A stretch of DNA of 64,000 nucleotides from Paenibacillus polymyxa (GTDB lineage: Bacteria; Bacillota; Bacilli; Paenibacillales; Paenibacillaceae): positions 5,021,501 to 5,085,500 of the forward strand of contig NZ_CP015423.1 in the NCBI RefSeq assembly GCF_001719045.1, written 5' to 3'. Below the pieces are notes generated by a model. The model saw nothing but the letters and a program-made list of their open reading frames with translations. It searched no databases and was not told the DNA's origin. A program made the translations under genes and the position numbers. Of the stretch, positions 19,546-29,246 are shown one piece after another. How positions within the stretch are numbered: position 1 is the stretch's first letter; each line of letters opens with the position of its first letter.

Positions 19546-20523
19546 ATGCATACCTATGAACAGGCGCTTCAACAAGCGAAGGAATTTATTCTGGAGCATG
19601 ATGATTACCTGATCGTATCGCATGTACAGCCGGACGGAGACGCAGTCAGCTCCACCGTAACGGTGGGCTGGCTTCTCTCATGTCTGGGGAAGAAATTTAC
19701 CATGCTGAATGAGGGGCCTATTCCCAAACGTATGGATTTTTTATGGCATGCCGATGAGATTATGGATATGAGCCAGCAACCGCCAGAACGGAAATACAAC
19801 CGGATCATTTGTGTAGATTGTGCGGATTACCGTCGTGTTGGTTTGACAGAGCAATTTTTTTCGGAAGATGCCATTATCCTGAATATTGATCATCATCCAA
19901 CCAATGATGCTTACGGTACAGTTAATGTGATTAAGCCGGATGCTGCGGCAACAGCAGAAATTCTTTTTGACCTACTGAAAGAGTTTGCAGTAACCTGGGA
20001 TGTCGAAATAGCTACGGCTTTATATACAGGGTTGCTAACGGATACAGGAGGTTTCCGTTACTCCAACACTTCACCGAAAGTGATGTCTACTGTGTCACAG
20101 CTACTTGCTTACGGTGTAGATGGTCCATCTTTATCCGAGAAATTGCTCGAGGAAATGACCTTTCCACAAATGAAGGTGTTAACAAAAGCATTGCAAACGC
20201 TCACGATGTCGGAGGATGGGAAAGTCGCTTGGGTCGTAGTAACCCCTGACGACATGACGGATTGTGGTGCTGTAAATGAGGACTTGGAAGGCATCGTGAA
20301 TTATCCAAGAAATATTCGTGGAGTTGAAGTAGGCATTTTCTTTAAGGTTATTAATGATCAAGCGGTCAAGGCCAGCTTGAGATCGGCAGGGAATGTTGAT
20401 GTAGCTGCGCTGGCTCAATCATTTGGGGGCGGTGGACATGTACGTGCAGCTGGCTGCCGGCTAGAGGGTAAGCTGGGAGATATCATTGAGACAGTTGTAG
20501 GGCGGGTGAAATCTGAGCTATGA
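19546..20523 (+). CDS. nrnA: DHH-family nanoRNase / pAp phosphatase NrnA
   Basis: Degrades 2-5-nt RNA remnants and dephosphorylates 3'-phosphoadenosine 5'-phosphate in the B. subtilis ortholog. The 325 residues have the DHH motifs: HVQPDGDAVSS, VDCADYRRVG, NIDHHPTND (Asp115-His116-His117) and TDTGGFRYSNT, then the DHHA1 substrate-binding domain with GGGGHVRAAG. The truB start overlaps its stop by four bases (ATGA). AAAGGAGAAGG precedes the ATG. The rbfA-nrnA-truB order is common in Firmicutes. Confidence 0.93.
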   Translation: MHTYEQALQQAKEFILEHDDYLIVSHVQPDGDAVSSTVTVGWLLSCLGKKFTMLNEGPIPKRMDFLWHADEIMDMSQQPPERKYNRIICVDCADYRRVGLTEQFFSEDAIILNIDHHPTNDAYGTVNVIKPDAAATAEILFDLLKEFAVTWDVEIATALYTGLLTDTGGFRYSNTSPKVMSTVSQLLAYGVDGPSLSEKLLEEMTFPQMKVLTKALQTLTMSEDGKVAWVVVTPDDMTDCGAVNEDLEGIVNYPRNIRGVEVGIFFKVINDQAVKASLRSAGNVDVAALAQSFGGGGHVRAAGCRLEGKLGDIIETVVGRVKSEL

Positions 20524-21455
20524 ACCCAATAAAAAAGGAACAGGCAACTTGGGAAGGCATTCTACCTGTCTATAAACCTGCTGGATTTACCTCTCATGAT
20601 GTGGTGGCCAAGGCTCGCCGTTTATTAGGTATGAAGAGAATCGGACACACTGGAACGCTTGATCCGCAGGTAACCGGTGTTTTGCCCTTGTGTCTGGGAC
20701 GTGCTACCCGTGTGGTGGAATACATGCAGGAGCGGCCCAAGGAATATCGGGCTACACTGCGATTAGGAATTGCCACGGATACCGAAGACCTGACTGGGAA
20801 AATCACGGAAGAGAGTGAACGTCCCGTAGAGGTGACGGAAGTGGAAGTCAAAGCGGTTCTGAAGCGTTTTGTTGGTACGATTTCCCAAGTACCTCCAATG
20901 TACTCCGCGCTAAAAGTGGACGGCAAACGTCTATATGAACTGGCTCGAGAAGGCAAAACCGTGGAGCGCAAAAGTCGTGAAGTGAGTATTTACGAGTTGG
21001 AAATGACGGGATTCGCGGAGACGGGGGCGTATGTGGATATTTCTTTTCGTGCCTTATGCTCCAAAGGTACTTATATCCGTACACTATGTGTTGATATTGG
21101 CCGTGAATTAGGATATCCTTCCACGATGGTCAAGCTGGAGCGAACCATGTCTGCGGGAATTCCTGCGGAACGTTGTCTGACTTTCGAAGAAATAGAGCGT
21201 TTCGTTGCGGATGGCAGTCTTGGAGAGCGACTTATTACAACAGATCAGGCGATTGACTATATGCCTGAGCATATAGTGGCTGAAGCCAAGGTAACTGCGG
21301 CTCTGCAAGGCCAACGCCTGTCGCTGAATATGATTTCACCACCTGTGACGGACAATCAGCCCTTCCGTTTGTATAAAGAGGATAAAACGTTTTTAGGTAT
21401 ATATGGTCGGGATGAATCAGACGCGATCGCTCCCATTAAAGTTTTTTTACCTTGA
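20520..21455 (+). CDS. truB: tRNA pseudouridine(55) synthase TruB
   Basis: Makes pseudouridine 55 in the T-loop of tRNAs. The 311-residue protein has GILPVYKPAGFTSHDVV at the start and GHTGTLDPQVTGVLPL with catalytic Asp48, the tRNA-binding LRFGIATDTEDLTG-like segment and a C-terminal PUA-like region. Its ATG overlaps the nrnA stop. Confidence 0.97.
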   Translation: MNPIKKEQATWEGILPVYKPAGFTSHDVVAKARRLLGMKRIGHTGTLDPQVTGVLPLCLGRATRVVEYMQERPKEYRATLRLGIATDTEDLTGKITEESERPVEVTEVEVKAVLKRFVGTISQVPPMYSALKVDGKRLYELAREGKTVERKSREVSIYELEMTGFAETGAYVDISFRALCSKGTYIRTLCVDIGRELGYPSTMVKLERTMSAGIPAERCLTFEEIERFVADGSLGERLITTDQAIDYMPEHIVAEAKVTAALQGQRLSLNMISPPVTDNQPFRLYKEDKTFLGIYGRDESDAIAPIKVFLP

Positions 21456-21459
21456 ATTG

Positions 21460-21468
21460 TGCTATAAT
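21460..21468 (+). promoter_or_regulatory. Extended -10 promoter element before ribF
   Basis: TGCTATAAT, a perfect extended -10, lies 46 bases before the ribF ATG and overlaps the space just after truB. No good -35 is seen at 17 bases (the position reads AGTTTT). There is no FMN riboswitch in the 58-base gap. Confidence 0.5.
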
Positions 21469-21513
21469 TTTGACGAAGTTAGTCAAATGATGTGAAATGC
21501 AGGTGAATTAATA

Positions 21514-22452
21514 ATGATTACCGTATCGTTATCTTATCCATTGAGTGATGAGCTTTTGCAGCAATGGGGACGTCCACAGGTCACGGCGATCGGTCAGTTT
21601 GATGGTCTTCATCTGGGACACGCAAGCGTGATACGTAAGGCCGTTGCGCTGGCTCGTGAACAGCAGGTGCCGGTATCTGTCATGACATTTCATCCTCACC
21701 CGAAGGAAGTCATGAAAAAAGGCGATTATGAAGGTTATTTAACACCGCTTGCGGACAAGCAGACTATTCTGGCTGATATGGGTGTGGACGTACTTTATAT
21801 TTTGAGTTTTAACGAAGAATTTTCCAAGGTCAGCCCTGAGGCGTTTATGAGCGACGTGCTGCTTCCGTTGCACATTCGAACAGCGGTAGTAGGCTTTGAT
21901 TTTCGGTTTGGCCACCGGGGAGCGGGGGATGAGGATACACTTCGGAAGCTGGGAGGAGAGCTGATGTCGGTGCACACCGTATCACCGTTCGAACTGGATG
22001 GGGACAAGGTGAGCAGCTCTGGCATTCGCCGTGCTTTACAGACTGGGGATCTAGCACATGCCTCTCGCTGGTTGGGACGTCCTTATCGTATCCAGGGTAC
22101 TGTAATGGATGGGGAGAAGCGCGGACGTACGATCGGTTTTCCGACCGCTAATCTCAAACTGGATGATACTTACGTGATTCCGACCAAGGGTGTATACGCT
22201 GTACGGGCACTCATAGGCGATCATTGGATAAACGGTGTAATGAATGTAGGGGTTAAGCCTACTTTTCATGAAGGTGTGCTGAATCCGTCGTTTGAGGTAC
22301 ATTTATTTGATTTTAATCAGCAAATTTATGGAGAGTCTGTGCTTGTGGAGCTTCACCACTACATCCGCCCTGAACGCAAATTTTCTTCGGTGGATGAGCT
22401 GATCAACCAAATTGGCAATGACGCACAAACGGCTAAAAAGCTGTTAAGCTAA
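21514..22452 (+). CDS. ribF: Bifunctional riboflavin kinase / FAD synthetase
   Basis: Converts riboflavin to FMN and then FAD. The 312-residue protein has an N-terminal nucleotidyltransferase domain with GQFDGLHLGHASVI and TFHPHPKEVM, then GFDFRFGHRGAGD, the SSSGIRRALQTGDL linker, and a C-terminal kinase domain with GRTIGFPTANL and the GVYAV and HLFDFNQQIYG blocks. AGGTGA precedes the ATG. It ends the operon that began at rimP or is partly transcribed from its own -10. Confidence 0.97.
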   Translation: MITVSLSYPLSDELLQQWGRPQVTAIGQFDGLHLGHASVIRKAVALAREQQVPVSVMTFHPHPKEVMKKGDYEGYLTPLADKQTILADMGVDVLYILSFNEEFSKVSPEAFMSDVLLPLHIRTAVVGFDFRFGHRGAGDEDTLRKLGGELMSVHTVSPFELDGDKVSSSGIRRALQTGDLAHASRWLGRPYRIQGTVMDGEKRGRTIGFPTANLKLDDTYVIPTKGVYAVRALIGDHWINGVMNVGVKPTFHEGVLNPSFEVHLFDFNQQIYGESVLVELHHYIRPERKFSSVDELINQIGNDAQTAKKLLS

Positions 22453-22456
22453 TTTA

Positions 22457-22485
22457 TTTACATAAGACAGGCGCTGTGTTATACT
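22457..22485 (+). promoter_or_regulatory. Sigma-A promoter of rpsO
   Basis: TTTACA (22457-22462), 17-base spacer, TATACT (22480-22485) with extended -10 TG (22477-22478). It starts 5 bases after the ribF stop. Confidence 0.8.
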
Positions 22486-22491
22486 GACTTA

Positions 22492-22584
22492 TGTTGTGTA
22501 AACAACGATGAACCTTAGCTTGGTTGTCCGCTTTCACCGGCGGCTACGAGGCTAATGGCGATTATAATGAAGGAGGTGAACAGG
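22492..22584 (+). promoter_or_regulatory. Leader of rpsO, possible S15 autoregulatory site
   Basis: About 90 bases between promoter and rpsO with a GC-rich stem (CCGC/GCGG around 22528-22545) and a near-perfect Shine-Dalgarno AGGAGGTGAA (22571-22580). In other bacteria S15 represses its own translation through leader structures; whether this one binds S15 is inference. Confidence 0.3.
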
Positions 22585-22854
22585 ATGGCATTGACTCAAG
22601 AGCGTAAACAGCAATTGATCGAGGAGTACAAAACTCATGAATCCGATACAGGATCACCAGAGGTACAAATCGCTATCCTTACTGAAAACATCGTCAACTT
22701 GCAAAGTCACTTTCGTTCGCACAAGAAAGACCATCACTCCCGCCGCGGGTTGTTGAAAATGGTCGGTCAGCGTCGTAAACTTTTGGCTTACCTGAAGAAG
22801 ACTGATGTTAAACGTTACAGTGCGTTGATCGAGCGTCTCGGACTGCGTCGTTAA
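22585..22854 (+). CDS. rpsO: 30S ribosomal protein S15
   Basis: Primary 16S rRNA-binding protein that nucleates the platform of the 30S subunit. The 89-residue protein matches the family throughout ([38 protein letters not shown]). The start at 22585 is set by AGGAGGTGAA; upstream in-frame ATGs at 22555 and 22567 lie before the ribosome site. pnp follows after a terminator, as in many bacteria. Confidence 0.98.
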   Translation: MALTQERKQQLIEEYKTHESDTGSPEVQIAILTENIVNLQSHFRSHKKDHHSRRGLLKMVGQRRKLLAYLKKTDVKRYSALIERLGLRR

Positions 22855-22875
22855 TTTTCAGACATGTAATGAGAA

Positions 22876-22942
22876 AAGAAGCCTGGTTGTTCACCGCTTG
22901 TCCCTGCTAAGGCGACGGCGGACAGCAGCCGGGTTCTTTTTT
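22876..22942 (+). terminator. Terminator between rpsO and pnp
   Basis: AGAAGCCTGGTTG pairs with CAGCCGGGTTCT with a bulge, followed by TTTTTT at 22937-22942; inner complementarity GTCC/GGAC adds a second helix. Length and GC content suggest efficient termination. Confidence 0.7.
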
Positions 22943-22967
22943 GAAATGAGGAATCTTTTTTTGAATT

Positions 22968-23031
22968 ACATATCCTGATTTGTCTGCTAGCTTCTTATGA
23001 ATAAGACCTGCGCAGGAAATACTGGATATGT
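22968..23031 (+). ncRNA. Three-way-junction candidate in the pnp leader
   Basis: ACATATCC (22968-22975) is fully complementary to GGATATGT (23024-23031). Inside lie two small palindromic hairpins, TCTTATGAATAAGA (22993-23006) and CCTGCGCAGG (23007-23016), giving a closed junction 37 bases before the pnp start. In E. coli a leader hairpin mediates pnp autoregulation; an equivalent role here is inference. Confidence 0.45.
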
Positions 23032-23068
23032 ATAGAACTTTTACAATGAAATGAAATGGAGGGATACC

Positions 23069-25171
23069 ATGGAGCAACGCGTAGAAATGCAGCTCGGCGG
23101 AAGAAAGCTGGTGTTGGAAACAGGACGTCTTGCGAAACAAGCCAATGCGGCAGTTAAAGTGAGCTACGGAGAAACAGTTGTGCTTTGTACCGTGACCGCT
23201 TCCCGTGAACCGAAAGATTTGGACTTTTTTCCACTGACCGTAAACTATGAGGAAAGATTGTATGCTGTGGGGAAAATTCCTGGCGGATTTATTAAACGTG
23301 AAGGACGTCCGAGTCAAAAGGCGATTTTGTCCAGCCGTTTGACAGACCGTCCAATTCGCCCATTGTTCCCGGAAGGTTTCCGGAATGATGTACAGGTGTT
23401 GAATCTGGTTATGAGTGTCGATCAGGATTGCGAACCTGAAATTGCAGCAATGATCGGAACCTCGGCAGCACTTAGCATTTCGGATGTGCCTTTTAATGGG
23501 CCAATCGGTGGAGTCGCTGTAGGACGTATAGACGGGCAATTTGTGATTAACCCGGATATTGCACAGCAGAATGCAAGCGATCTGTACCTGGTTGTAGCCG
23601 GAACGAAAGATGCCATCATGATGGTAGAAGCCGAAGGCAATGAGATTCCAGAGGAAGTTATGCTGGAAGCTATTATGTTCGGTCATGATGAGATTAAGAA
23701 CATTGTGGCAGTTATTGAACAATTGGTGCAAGTAGCAGGTAAAGAGAAAATGCAGGTTAAACTGCATGCTGTTGATGAAAAAGTGAACAGTGAAGTACGT
23801 GCTTATGCAGCTGAACGTTTAATGCAAGCTGTTAAAATTGCAGAAAAACATGCCCGTCAAGAGGCAATTGATGCAGTCAACGAAGAGACAGTTGCCCATT
23901 TTGAAGCACAATACATAGAGACACCTGAGCTTTTGAGCGACGTGAGCGAAGTTCTCTATGATATCGTTAAGGAAGAAGTACGTCGTCTGATCACGCATGA
24001 TAAAGTGCGTCCTGATGGTCGTAAGCTTGACGAAATTCGTCCGATTGAAAGCGATACTAGCATTTTGCCGCGTACTCATGGTTCGGGCTTATTTACACGC
24101 GGTCAAACGCAAGCACTTAGCATTTGTACACTTGGTGCATTGGGTGATGTACAAATTTTGGACGGTATTGATCTGGAAGAAACAAAACGCTTCATGCATC
24201 ATTACAATTTCCCGCCATTCAGCGTAGGTGAGGCTCGTCCTTTGCGTGCGCCAGGTCGTCGTGAAATCGGACATGGTGCTCTTGGTGAACGTGCGCTTTC
24301 CAAAGTAATTCCTTCCGAAACTGAATTTCCATACACCATCCGTCTGGTTTCCGAGGTACTGGAATCGAATGGTTCGACTTCACAAGCCAGTATTTGTGCA
24401 AGTACACTGGCTATGATGGATGCAGGTGTACCGATTAAAGCTCCGGTTGCAGGTGTAGCCATGGGATTGATCAAGGATGGAGACCATGTTTCCGTATTGA
24501 CTGATATCCAAGGTATGGAAGACCACCTGGGCGATATGGACTTTAAAGTTGCTGGTACCGCGGAAGGCGTAACTGCCATTCAAATGGATATTAAAATTAA
24601 CGGTATTGACCGCCAGATTTTACAGGATGCGCTCAAGCAAGCTAAAGAAGGACGTTTGTTCATTCTTAGCAAAATGATGGAAGCGATCCAGAAGCCGCGT
24701 GAGCAGTTGTCTCCGTATGCTCCAAAAATTATGACGATGCACATTAACCCGGACAAAATCCGTGATGTTATTGGGGCTGGTGGTAAAATCATCAACAAAA
24801 TCATCGAAGAAACCGGCGTGAAAATCGATATTGAACAAGATGGTCGTGTGTTCATCGCTTCCACAAATCAAGAGATGAATGAAAAAGCACGTTCCATTAT
24901 TGAGGGTATCGTAAAGGAAGTCGTGGTCGGTGAGATTTACATCGGTACAGTAAAACGGATTGAGAAATTCGGTGCATTTGTTGAAATTTTACCGGGCAAG
25001 GATGGTCTGGTTCATATTTCTCAACTGTCTACTGAGCGTGTAGCCAAAGTTGAAGATGTAATTGCTATTGGGGATACAATTACGGTGAAAGTAACCGAAA
25101 TTGATCAACAAGGTCGTGTCAATCTCTCTCGTAAGGCTGTTCTGACCGCAGAAGCACCTGCAAAATCCTAG
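23069..25171 (+). CDS. pnp: Polyribonucleotide nucleotidyltransferase (PNPase)
   Basis: 3'-to-5' phosphorolytic exoribonuclease and main mRNA 3' decay enzyme. The 700-residue protein has two RNase PH-type domains ([20 protein letters not shown] opening; [15 protein letters not shown] at the second), a linker helical domain, a KH domain ([20 protein letters not shown]) and a C-terminal S1 domain ([18 protein letters not shown]). The start at 23069 follows GGAGGG by 5 bases; an in-frame ATG at 23051 has none. Confidence 0.98.
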   Translation: MEQRVEMQLGGRKLVLETGRLAKQANAAVKVSYGETVVLCTVTASREPKDLDFFPLTVNYEERLYAVGKIPGGFIKREGRPSQKAILSSRLTDRPIRPLFPEGFRNDVQVLNLVMSVDQDCEPEIAAMIGTSAALSISDVPFNGPIGGVAVGRIDGQFVINPDIAQQNASDLYLVVAGTKDAIMMVEAEGNEIPEEVMLEAIMFGHDEIKNIVAVIEQLVQVAGKEKMQVKLHAVDEKVNSEVRAYAAERLMQAVKIAEKHARQEAIDAVNEETVAHFEAQYIETPELLSDVSEVLYDIVKEEVRRLITHDKVRPDGRKLDEIRPIESDTSILPRTHGSGLFTRGQTQALSICTLGALGDVQILDGIDLEETKRFMHHYNFPPFSVGEARPLRAPGRREIGHGALGERALSKVIPSETEFPYTIRLVSEVLESNGSTSQASICASTLAMMDAGVPIKAPVAGVAMGLIKDGDHVSVLTDIQGMEDHLGDMDFKVAGTAEGVTAIQMDIKINGIDRQILQDALKQAKEGRLFILSKMMEAIQKPREQLSPYAPKIMTMHINPDKIRDVIGAGGKIINKIIEETGVKIDIEQDGRVFIASTNQEMNEKARSIIEGIVKEVVVGEIYIGTVKRIEKFGAFVEILPGKDGLVHISQLSTERVAKVEDVIAIGDTITVKVTEIDQQGRVNLSRKAVLTAEAPAKS

Positions 25172-25260
25172 GTATCTGCATGTAGCAGACTAGAAAGGCA
25201 GGAGTAGCTTTTTCGTATTAACAGTACAAGGGATTTGAATAGCATTGTTTAAGCTTTTGG

Positions 25261-25293
25261 AAAGAGGCAGAGCTACGTTTCTGGCTCTTTTTT
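25261..25293 (+). terminator. Terminator after pnp
   Basis: AAAGAGGCAGA pairs with TCTGGCTCTTT with one G-G mismatch, followed by TTT. It separates pnp from the sporulation gene ylxY. Confidence 0.7.
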
Positions 25294-25341
25294 CATACAT
25301 ATGCACAAGCTACCCCAAGTGAGCTTCTAGAGCTTGCTACG

Positions 25342-25370
25342 TCATAGTTCTTGTCCTCGCCGCATACAAT
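25342..25370 (+). promoter_or_regulatory. Sigma-E-type promoter of ylxY
   Basis: TCATAGT (25342-25348), 14-base spacer, CATACAAT (25363-25370). The -10 matches the sigma-E consensus CATACAnT and the -35 differs from KMATATT at one position. It lies 31 bases upstream of the chosen start. Confidence 0.6.
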
Positions 25371-25401
25371 GTGGACAAACGGGCGGGGGGATGAAGGAAT
25401 T

Positions 25402-26406
25402 ATGAGTAGGGCAAAACGAGCAGTGTGGGTGGTAGCCAGTTTAGCCATCACACTCGTAATCGGGCAGTTTAGTGGGGTTCGTGACTACGCTAGTCAATTA
25501 CGCAATGGAGACGTTACAGGGGTTAAAGAGCCAGAGACTGTAACCACGATGGCGATAGCAGCTTTGCCCGACAATGCGCTTATGCAGCGACTAAGAACAG
25601 AAGCAGCACGTCAGCGGCGGGAACCAGTTGATGCCAAGATCGACAGGGTATGGAAGGCTATTCCAGGCTATAACGGACTGGAGGTGGATTTGGATGCTAC
25701 CTATCGCAAAGCAATTGCATCTCCGGATCGACCCATTCAATATGTTTATCGGCAATTGGCACCTAAAATACATTTAAATCAGCTTGGTAATGTTCCAATT
25801 TACAGGGGGAATCCCGAAAAGCCGATGGTATCTTTCATGATCAATGTAGCATGGGGGAATGAATTTATCCTGCCGATACTGAACACGCTGGATCAGGAAC
25901 AGGTCAAGGCTACATTTTTTCTTGATGGAAGTTGGTTGAAAAAAAATCCTGATCTCGCCAAGGAGATTCAAAAAAGAGGGCATGAGCTTTCGAACCATGC
26001 ATACTCTCATCCAAATATGAGCCGTCTGAGTCGGGCCAGAGCCACACAAGAAATTGAAAAGACTCAAGTGCTTCTTCAAGAAACTTTGGGTATCAAAAAT
26101 AACTGGTTTGCCCCTCCATCGGGTGATTTTAATCAGCAAACGGTGGATATAGCAGCAGAACATGGGCTCAAAACAGTGTTGTGGACATTGGACACTGTAG
26201 ATTGGAGACATCCGTCACCGGAATCTGTGATTAACAAAATCAGTAGTAAGGTTGAATCAGGCTCCCTGATATTGATGCACCCAACAGATTCCTCATCGGC
26301 TGCTCTCAAAGGCATGATTCATGCTATTCGTAGTAAGGGACTTGTGCTCGGAACTGTCAGTCAGACACTTTCCCCTGATCGGCAACTACCTGCTCCGGTT
26401 GAGTGA
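25402..26406 (+). CDS. ylxY: YlxY-type polysaccharide deacetylase-like sporulation protein
   Basis: NodB-fold protein encoded between pnp and the M16 peptidase, as in B. subtilis. The 334 residues start with a membrane anchor or signal (about 8-24). The NodB domain begins near residue 141, but the usual TFDDG metal/catalytic motif is replaced by INVAWG (147-152), while the His pair of motif 2 remains (NHAYSHPN, His199 and His203). As I recall, YlxY homologs share this loss, so it is probably a non-catalytic or altered enzyme. The start at 25402 is chosen because upstream in-frame starts fall in or before the sigma-E promoter. Confidence 0.85.
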   Translation: MSRAKRAVWVVASLAITLVIGQFSGVRDYASQLRNGDVTGVKEPETVTTMAIAALPDNALMQRLRTEAARQRREPVDAKIDRVWKAIPGYNGLEVDLDATYRKAIASPDRPIQYVYRQLAPKIHLNQLGNVPIYRGNPEKPMVSFMINVAWGNEFILPILNTLDQEQVKATFFLDGSWLKKNPDLAKEIQKRGHELSNHAYSHPNMSRLSRARATQEIEKTQVLLQETLGIKNNWFAPPSGDFNQQTVDIAAEHGLKTVLWTLDTVDWRHPSPESVINKISSKVESGSLILMHPTDSSSAALKGMIHAIRSKGLVLGTVSQTLSPDRQLPAPVE

Positions 26407-26472
26407 ACGTCTTTTTTCTGTTAGGATTGAACATTATGGCTAAGTATGCAATTCAGTTTAGGAGGGCCAATC

Positions 26473-27738
26473 GTGGAAAGAATTCAACTTAAAAACGGCC
26501 TAAGAGTGGTCATTGAAAAAATTCCAACCGTACGTTCAGTTTCTTTCGGTATCTGGGTTAAAACTGGCTCCCGGAATGAAACGCCGGACAATAGCGGTAT
26601 TTCTCATTTTATCGAACACATGCTTTTCAAAGGAACAGAGCGTTTTAACGCTAAGGAAATCGCTGAGCAATTCGATGCCATCGGAGGAAATGTTAATGCT
26701 TTCACTTCGAAGGAATATACATGCTATTATGCCAAAGTATTGGATGAGCATCTACCGATCGCAGTTGATGTGCTGTCTGATATGTTTTTTAATTCCAAAC
26801 TAGATCAGGAAGAATTGGCAAAAGAGAAGAATGTGATTTTGGAGGAAATCTCCATGTACGAGGATACACCGGATGATATGGTGCACGATCTTGTATCTCG
26901 CGCGGCCTATGGTGAACATCCACTGGCTTATCCGATTCTCGGAACCGAAGATCACCTGCTTGCTATGGATAGCTCACACCTCAGTCATTATATGAAGGAG
27001 CATTATACAATCGACAATACAGTTATCAGTGTGGCTGGTAATGTTGACGATCGCTTGGTAGAATTGTTGGAGCGACATTTTGGACATTTTGATAATCATG
27101 GAACCGTTTCGCCGCTGACAGTACCTGTGTTTAACGGTGAGCTGTTGTATCATGAGAAAGCAACGGAGCAAAATCATATTTGTTTATCCCTGCCTGGATT
27201 TGCAGCGGGTGACGAGCTCCAGTATGCTATGGTTTTGCTGAATAACGCGATCGGCGGCGGCATGAGTTCACGTTTGTTTCAAGAAATTCGGGAAAAGCGT
27301 GGACTGGCTTATTCGGTTTATTCCTATCATAGCTCCCATGCGGACAGTGGGTTGTTCACGATCTATGCAGGTACGGCTCCTAAGCAAACAAAGGACGTGC
27401 TGGATTTGACGCTGGAGCTTTTACGAGATGTGGCTGTCAACGGTTTGGACGCTAATGAGCTTCGTAAAGGTAAGGAACAATTAAAAGGAAGTTTGATTTT
27501 AAGCCTTGAAAGTACAGGTAGCCGGATGAATCGGCTTGGAAAAAATGAATTAATGCTCGGTCAGCATTATACGTTGGATCAAATGATCGAGCATATCGAG
27601 CAAGTGACCGCAAATGATGTGAATAAAGTGCTGGATCGGATGTTCTCGGAGCCGTTTGCCCTGTCGATGGTGGGAGCGAGTGATTCAGCGGTAAAGGATA
27701 TGAGGAGGGACTATTTTGTTAACTTACGTGGAAATTAA
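26473..27738 (+). CDS. mlpA: M16 zinc peptidase MlpA/YmxG family
   Basis: Processing-type metallopeptidase, named mlpA (ymxG) in B. subtilis and related to mitochondrial processing peptidase. The 421 residues show the inverted zinc motif HFIEH (His45, Glu48, His49) followed by MLFKGTERF and the downstream Glu of [12 protein letters not shown], then the C-terminal inactive M16 repeat with [22 protein letters not shown]. The GTG start at 26473 follows GGAGGG by 6 bases; the ATG at 26446 lies before the ribosome site. Its 3' end overlaps dut by 23 bases. Confidence 0.92.
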   Translation: MERIQLKNGLRVVIEKIPTVRSVSFGIWVKTGSRNETPDNSGISHFIEHMLFKGTERFNAKEIAEQFDAIGGNVNAFTSKEYTCYYAKVLDEHLPIAVDVLSDMFFNSKLDQEELAKEKNVILEEISMYEDTPDDMVHDLVSRAAYGEHPLAYPILGTEDHLLAMDSSHLSHYMKEHYTIDNTVISVAGNVDDRLVELLERHFGHFDNHGTVSPLTVPVFNGELLYHEKATEQNHICLSLPGFAAGDELQYAMVLLNNAIGGGMSSRLFQEIREKRGLAYSVYSYHSSHADSGLFTIYAGTAPKQTKDVLDLTLELLRDVAVNGLDANELRKGKEQLKGSLILSLESTGSRMNRLGKNELMLGQHYTLDQMIEHIEQVTANDVNKVLDRMFSEPFALSMVGASDSAVKDMRRDYFVNLRGN

Positions 27739-28162
27739 CAGACTCGCGGGCAATGAAGATATTGAGCTGCCCCGCAAAATGTCAGAGCTTGCATCAGGGT
27801 TTGACTTGTATGCAGCAGTACAGGAAAATCTGGTACTGGAACCCGGCAAACGTTGCCTCGTTCCAACTGGATTTGCAATAGCTATGCCAGCGGGATTGGA
27901 GGCACAGATCCGTCCGCGAAGTGGACTGGCTCTTAAGCATGGTATTACTTGTCTCAATACACCGGGAACGATTGATGCGGATTATCGTGGGGAGATTAAG
28001 GTACTTCTTATTAATTTGGGCGAGGAATCGTTCACGATTACGCGCAATGAGCGAATTGCACAAATGGTATTTCAGGTTGTACCTGAGGTAGAGCTGAAAC
28101 AAGTAGACCAATTATCTGAAACAGTGCGTGGTGCTGGAGGCTTTGGCCATACAGGACGCTGA
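27716..28162 (+). CDS. dut: dUTP diphosphatase
   Basis: Hydrolyses dUTP to dUMP, keeping uracil out of DNA and supplying dTMP synthesis. The 148-residue trimeric dUTPase type has all five motifs, including [37 protein letters not shown] and the C-terminal [10 protein letters not shown]. The start is TTG at 27716 with GAGGAGG at 27702-27708, inside the end of mlpA. Confidence 0.96.
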   Translation: MLTYVEINRLAGNEDIELPRKMSELASGFDLYAAVQENLVLEPGKRCLVPTGFAIAMPAGLEAQIRPRSGLALKHGITCLNTPGTIDADYRGEIKVLLINLGEESFTITRNERIAQMVFQVVPEVELKQVDQLSETVRGAGGFGHTGR

Positions 28163-28243
28163 GGTTATGGTTGGTTTGCGATGTACGAATGTCTATTTTG
28201 TAAAATCTTCAAATTTCTTGCTTAAGAGTAAGTATGCATATAA

Positions 28244-28275
28244 AGGTCGCCTCATCAAGGGGCGGCTTTTTTTTG
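28244..28275 (+). terminator. Terminator after dut
   Basis: AGGTCGCCTC pairs with GGGGCGGCTT (three G-U pairs), followed by TTTTTTTT. It isolates the dpaAB sporulation operon. Confidence 0.8.
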
Positions 28276-28284
28276 TGTTTTTTC

Positions 28285-28312
28285 ACCCCTCTCCGGGCAC
28301 TCGCATAGACTA
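28285..28312 (+). promoter_or_regulatory. Sigma-K-type promoter of dpaAB
   Basis: ACC (28285-28287), 16-base spacer, CATAGACTA (28304-28312), matching the sigma-K pattern AC-N16-CATAnnnTA. B. subtilis spoVF is transcribed in the mother cell by sigma-K, so the match agrees with the gene's job. Confidence 0.65.
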
Positions 28313-28346
28313 AAAGCATATCGTGTCTCGGAAAGGAGTGATCCGG

Positions 28347-29246
28347 ATGCTAACAGGAATACGCGTCGTTGTTTTGGGTGGCGATGCGAGGCAGCTTGAG
28401 GTAATCCGCAAATGTGTGGACATGGATGCTACCGTCAGTGTGGTCGGTTTTGACAAGCTTGAAGTACCACTCAAAGGAGTGACACTAGAACCAATGTCTG
28501 TCAAGCTGCTGGAATCGTCAGACGCACTGATTTTGCCGGTGGTGGGATGCGATGAGGAAGGCAACGTAAATGCACTTTTCGGAGCACAGAAGCTCCAGTT
28601 TCTGAATGAACATGCTGCTGCTCTTCCACCGCATTGCGTTGTATATACAGGGATGGCGCGGACGTACTTAAAAGAAATTTGTACCAGACATGAGTTAAAG
28701 CTGGTAGAGCTGCTGGAGAGAGATGATGTGGCCATATACAACTCTATACCTACGGCCGAAGGCGCACTGATGATGGCCATTCAGCATACTGATTTTACGA
28801 TTCACGGTGCAGATTGTATGGTTCTAGGCATGGGACGGACTGGATTTACCATGGCAAGGGCACTACAGGGGTTGGGAGCCAGAGTGAAGGTTGGAGTACG
28901 GCGGGCAGAGGATGCAGCAAGAGCCGTGGAAATGGGTTGGAAGCCTTTTATGACAAGGGATTTGTCGCATGAGACAAAGGGAGTTGACTTGATTTTTAAT
29001 ACGATACCCTCTATGATTATCACAGCGCAAATCCTGTCTAAATTGCCATTGAGCACCGTGATTATAGATCTTGCTTCCGCCCCGGGCGGATGCGATTTCC
29101 GTTATGCGGAAAAGCGTGGAATCAAGGCTATGCTTGCCCCTGGTCTTCCCGGTATTGTTGCTCCCAAAACTGCTGGTGCCATTATAGCGAATACGCTGGT
29201 GCAGTTGTTAATGGAAGATAATCCTGATCGGGGGGATGCACAATGA
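28347..29246 (+). CDS. dpaA: Dipicolinate synthase subunit A
   Basis: With DpaB converts dihydrodipicolinate to dipicolinic acid in the mother cell late in sporulation; the product is stored with calcium in the spore core. The 299-residue protein has an N-terminal SpoVFA domain (VVVLGGDARQLEVIRKC) and a Rossmann dehydrogenase-like domain with GMGRTGFTMARALQGLGA at about residue 160. The start at 28347 follows AAGGAG by 8 bases. dpaB overlaps by 4 bases. The substrate comes from dapA, 3 kb downstream. Confidence 0.96.
   Translation: MLTGIRVVVLGGDARQLEVIRKCVDMDATVSVVGFDKLEVPLKGVTLEPMSVKLLESSDALILPVVGCDEEGNVNALFGAQKLQFLNEHAAALPPHCVVYTGMARTYLKEICTRHELKLVELLERDDVAIYNSIPTAEGALMMAIQHTDFTIHGADCMVLGMGRTGFTMARALQGLGARVKVGVRRAEDAARAVEMGWKPFMTRDLSHETKGVDLIFNTIPSMIITAQILSKLPLSTVIIDLASAPGGCDFRYAEKRGIKAMLAPGLPGIVAPKTAGAIIANTLVQLLMEDNPDRGDAQ

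Noticed and set aside
21456..21513. FMN riboswitch before ribF
   Set aside because: The gap is too short (58 bases) and no RFN-element motif is seen.
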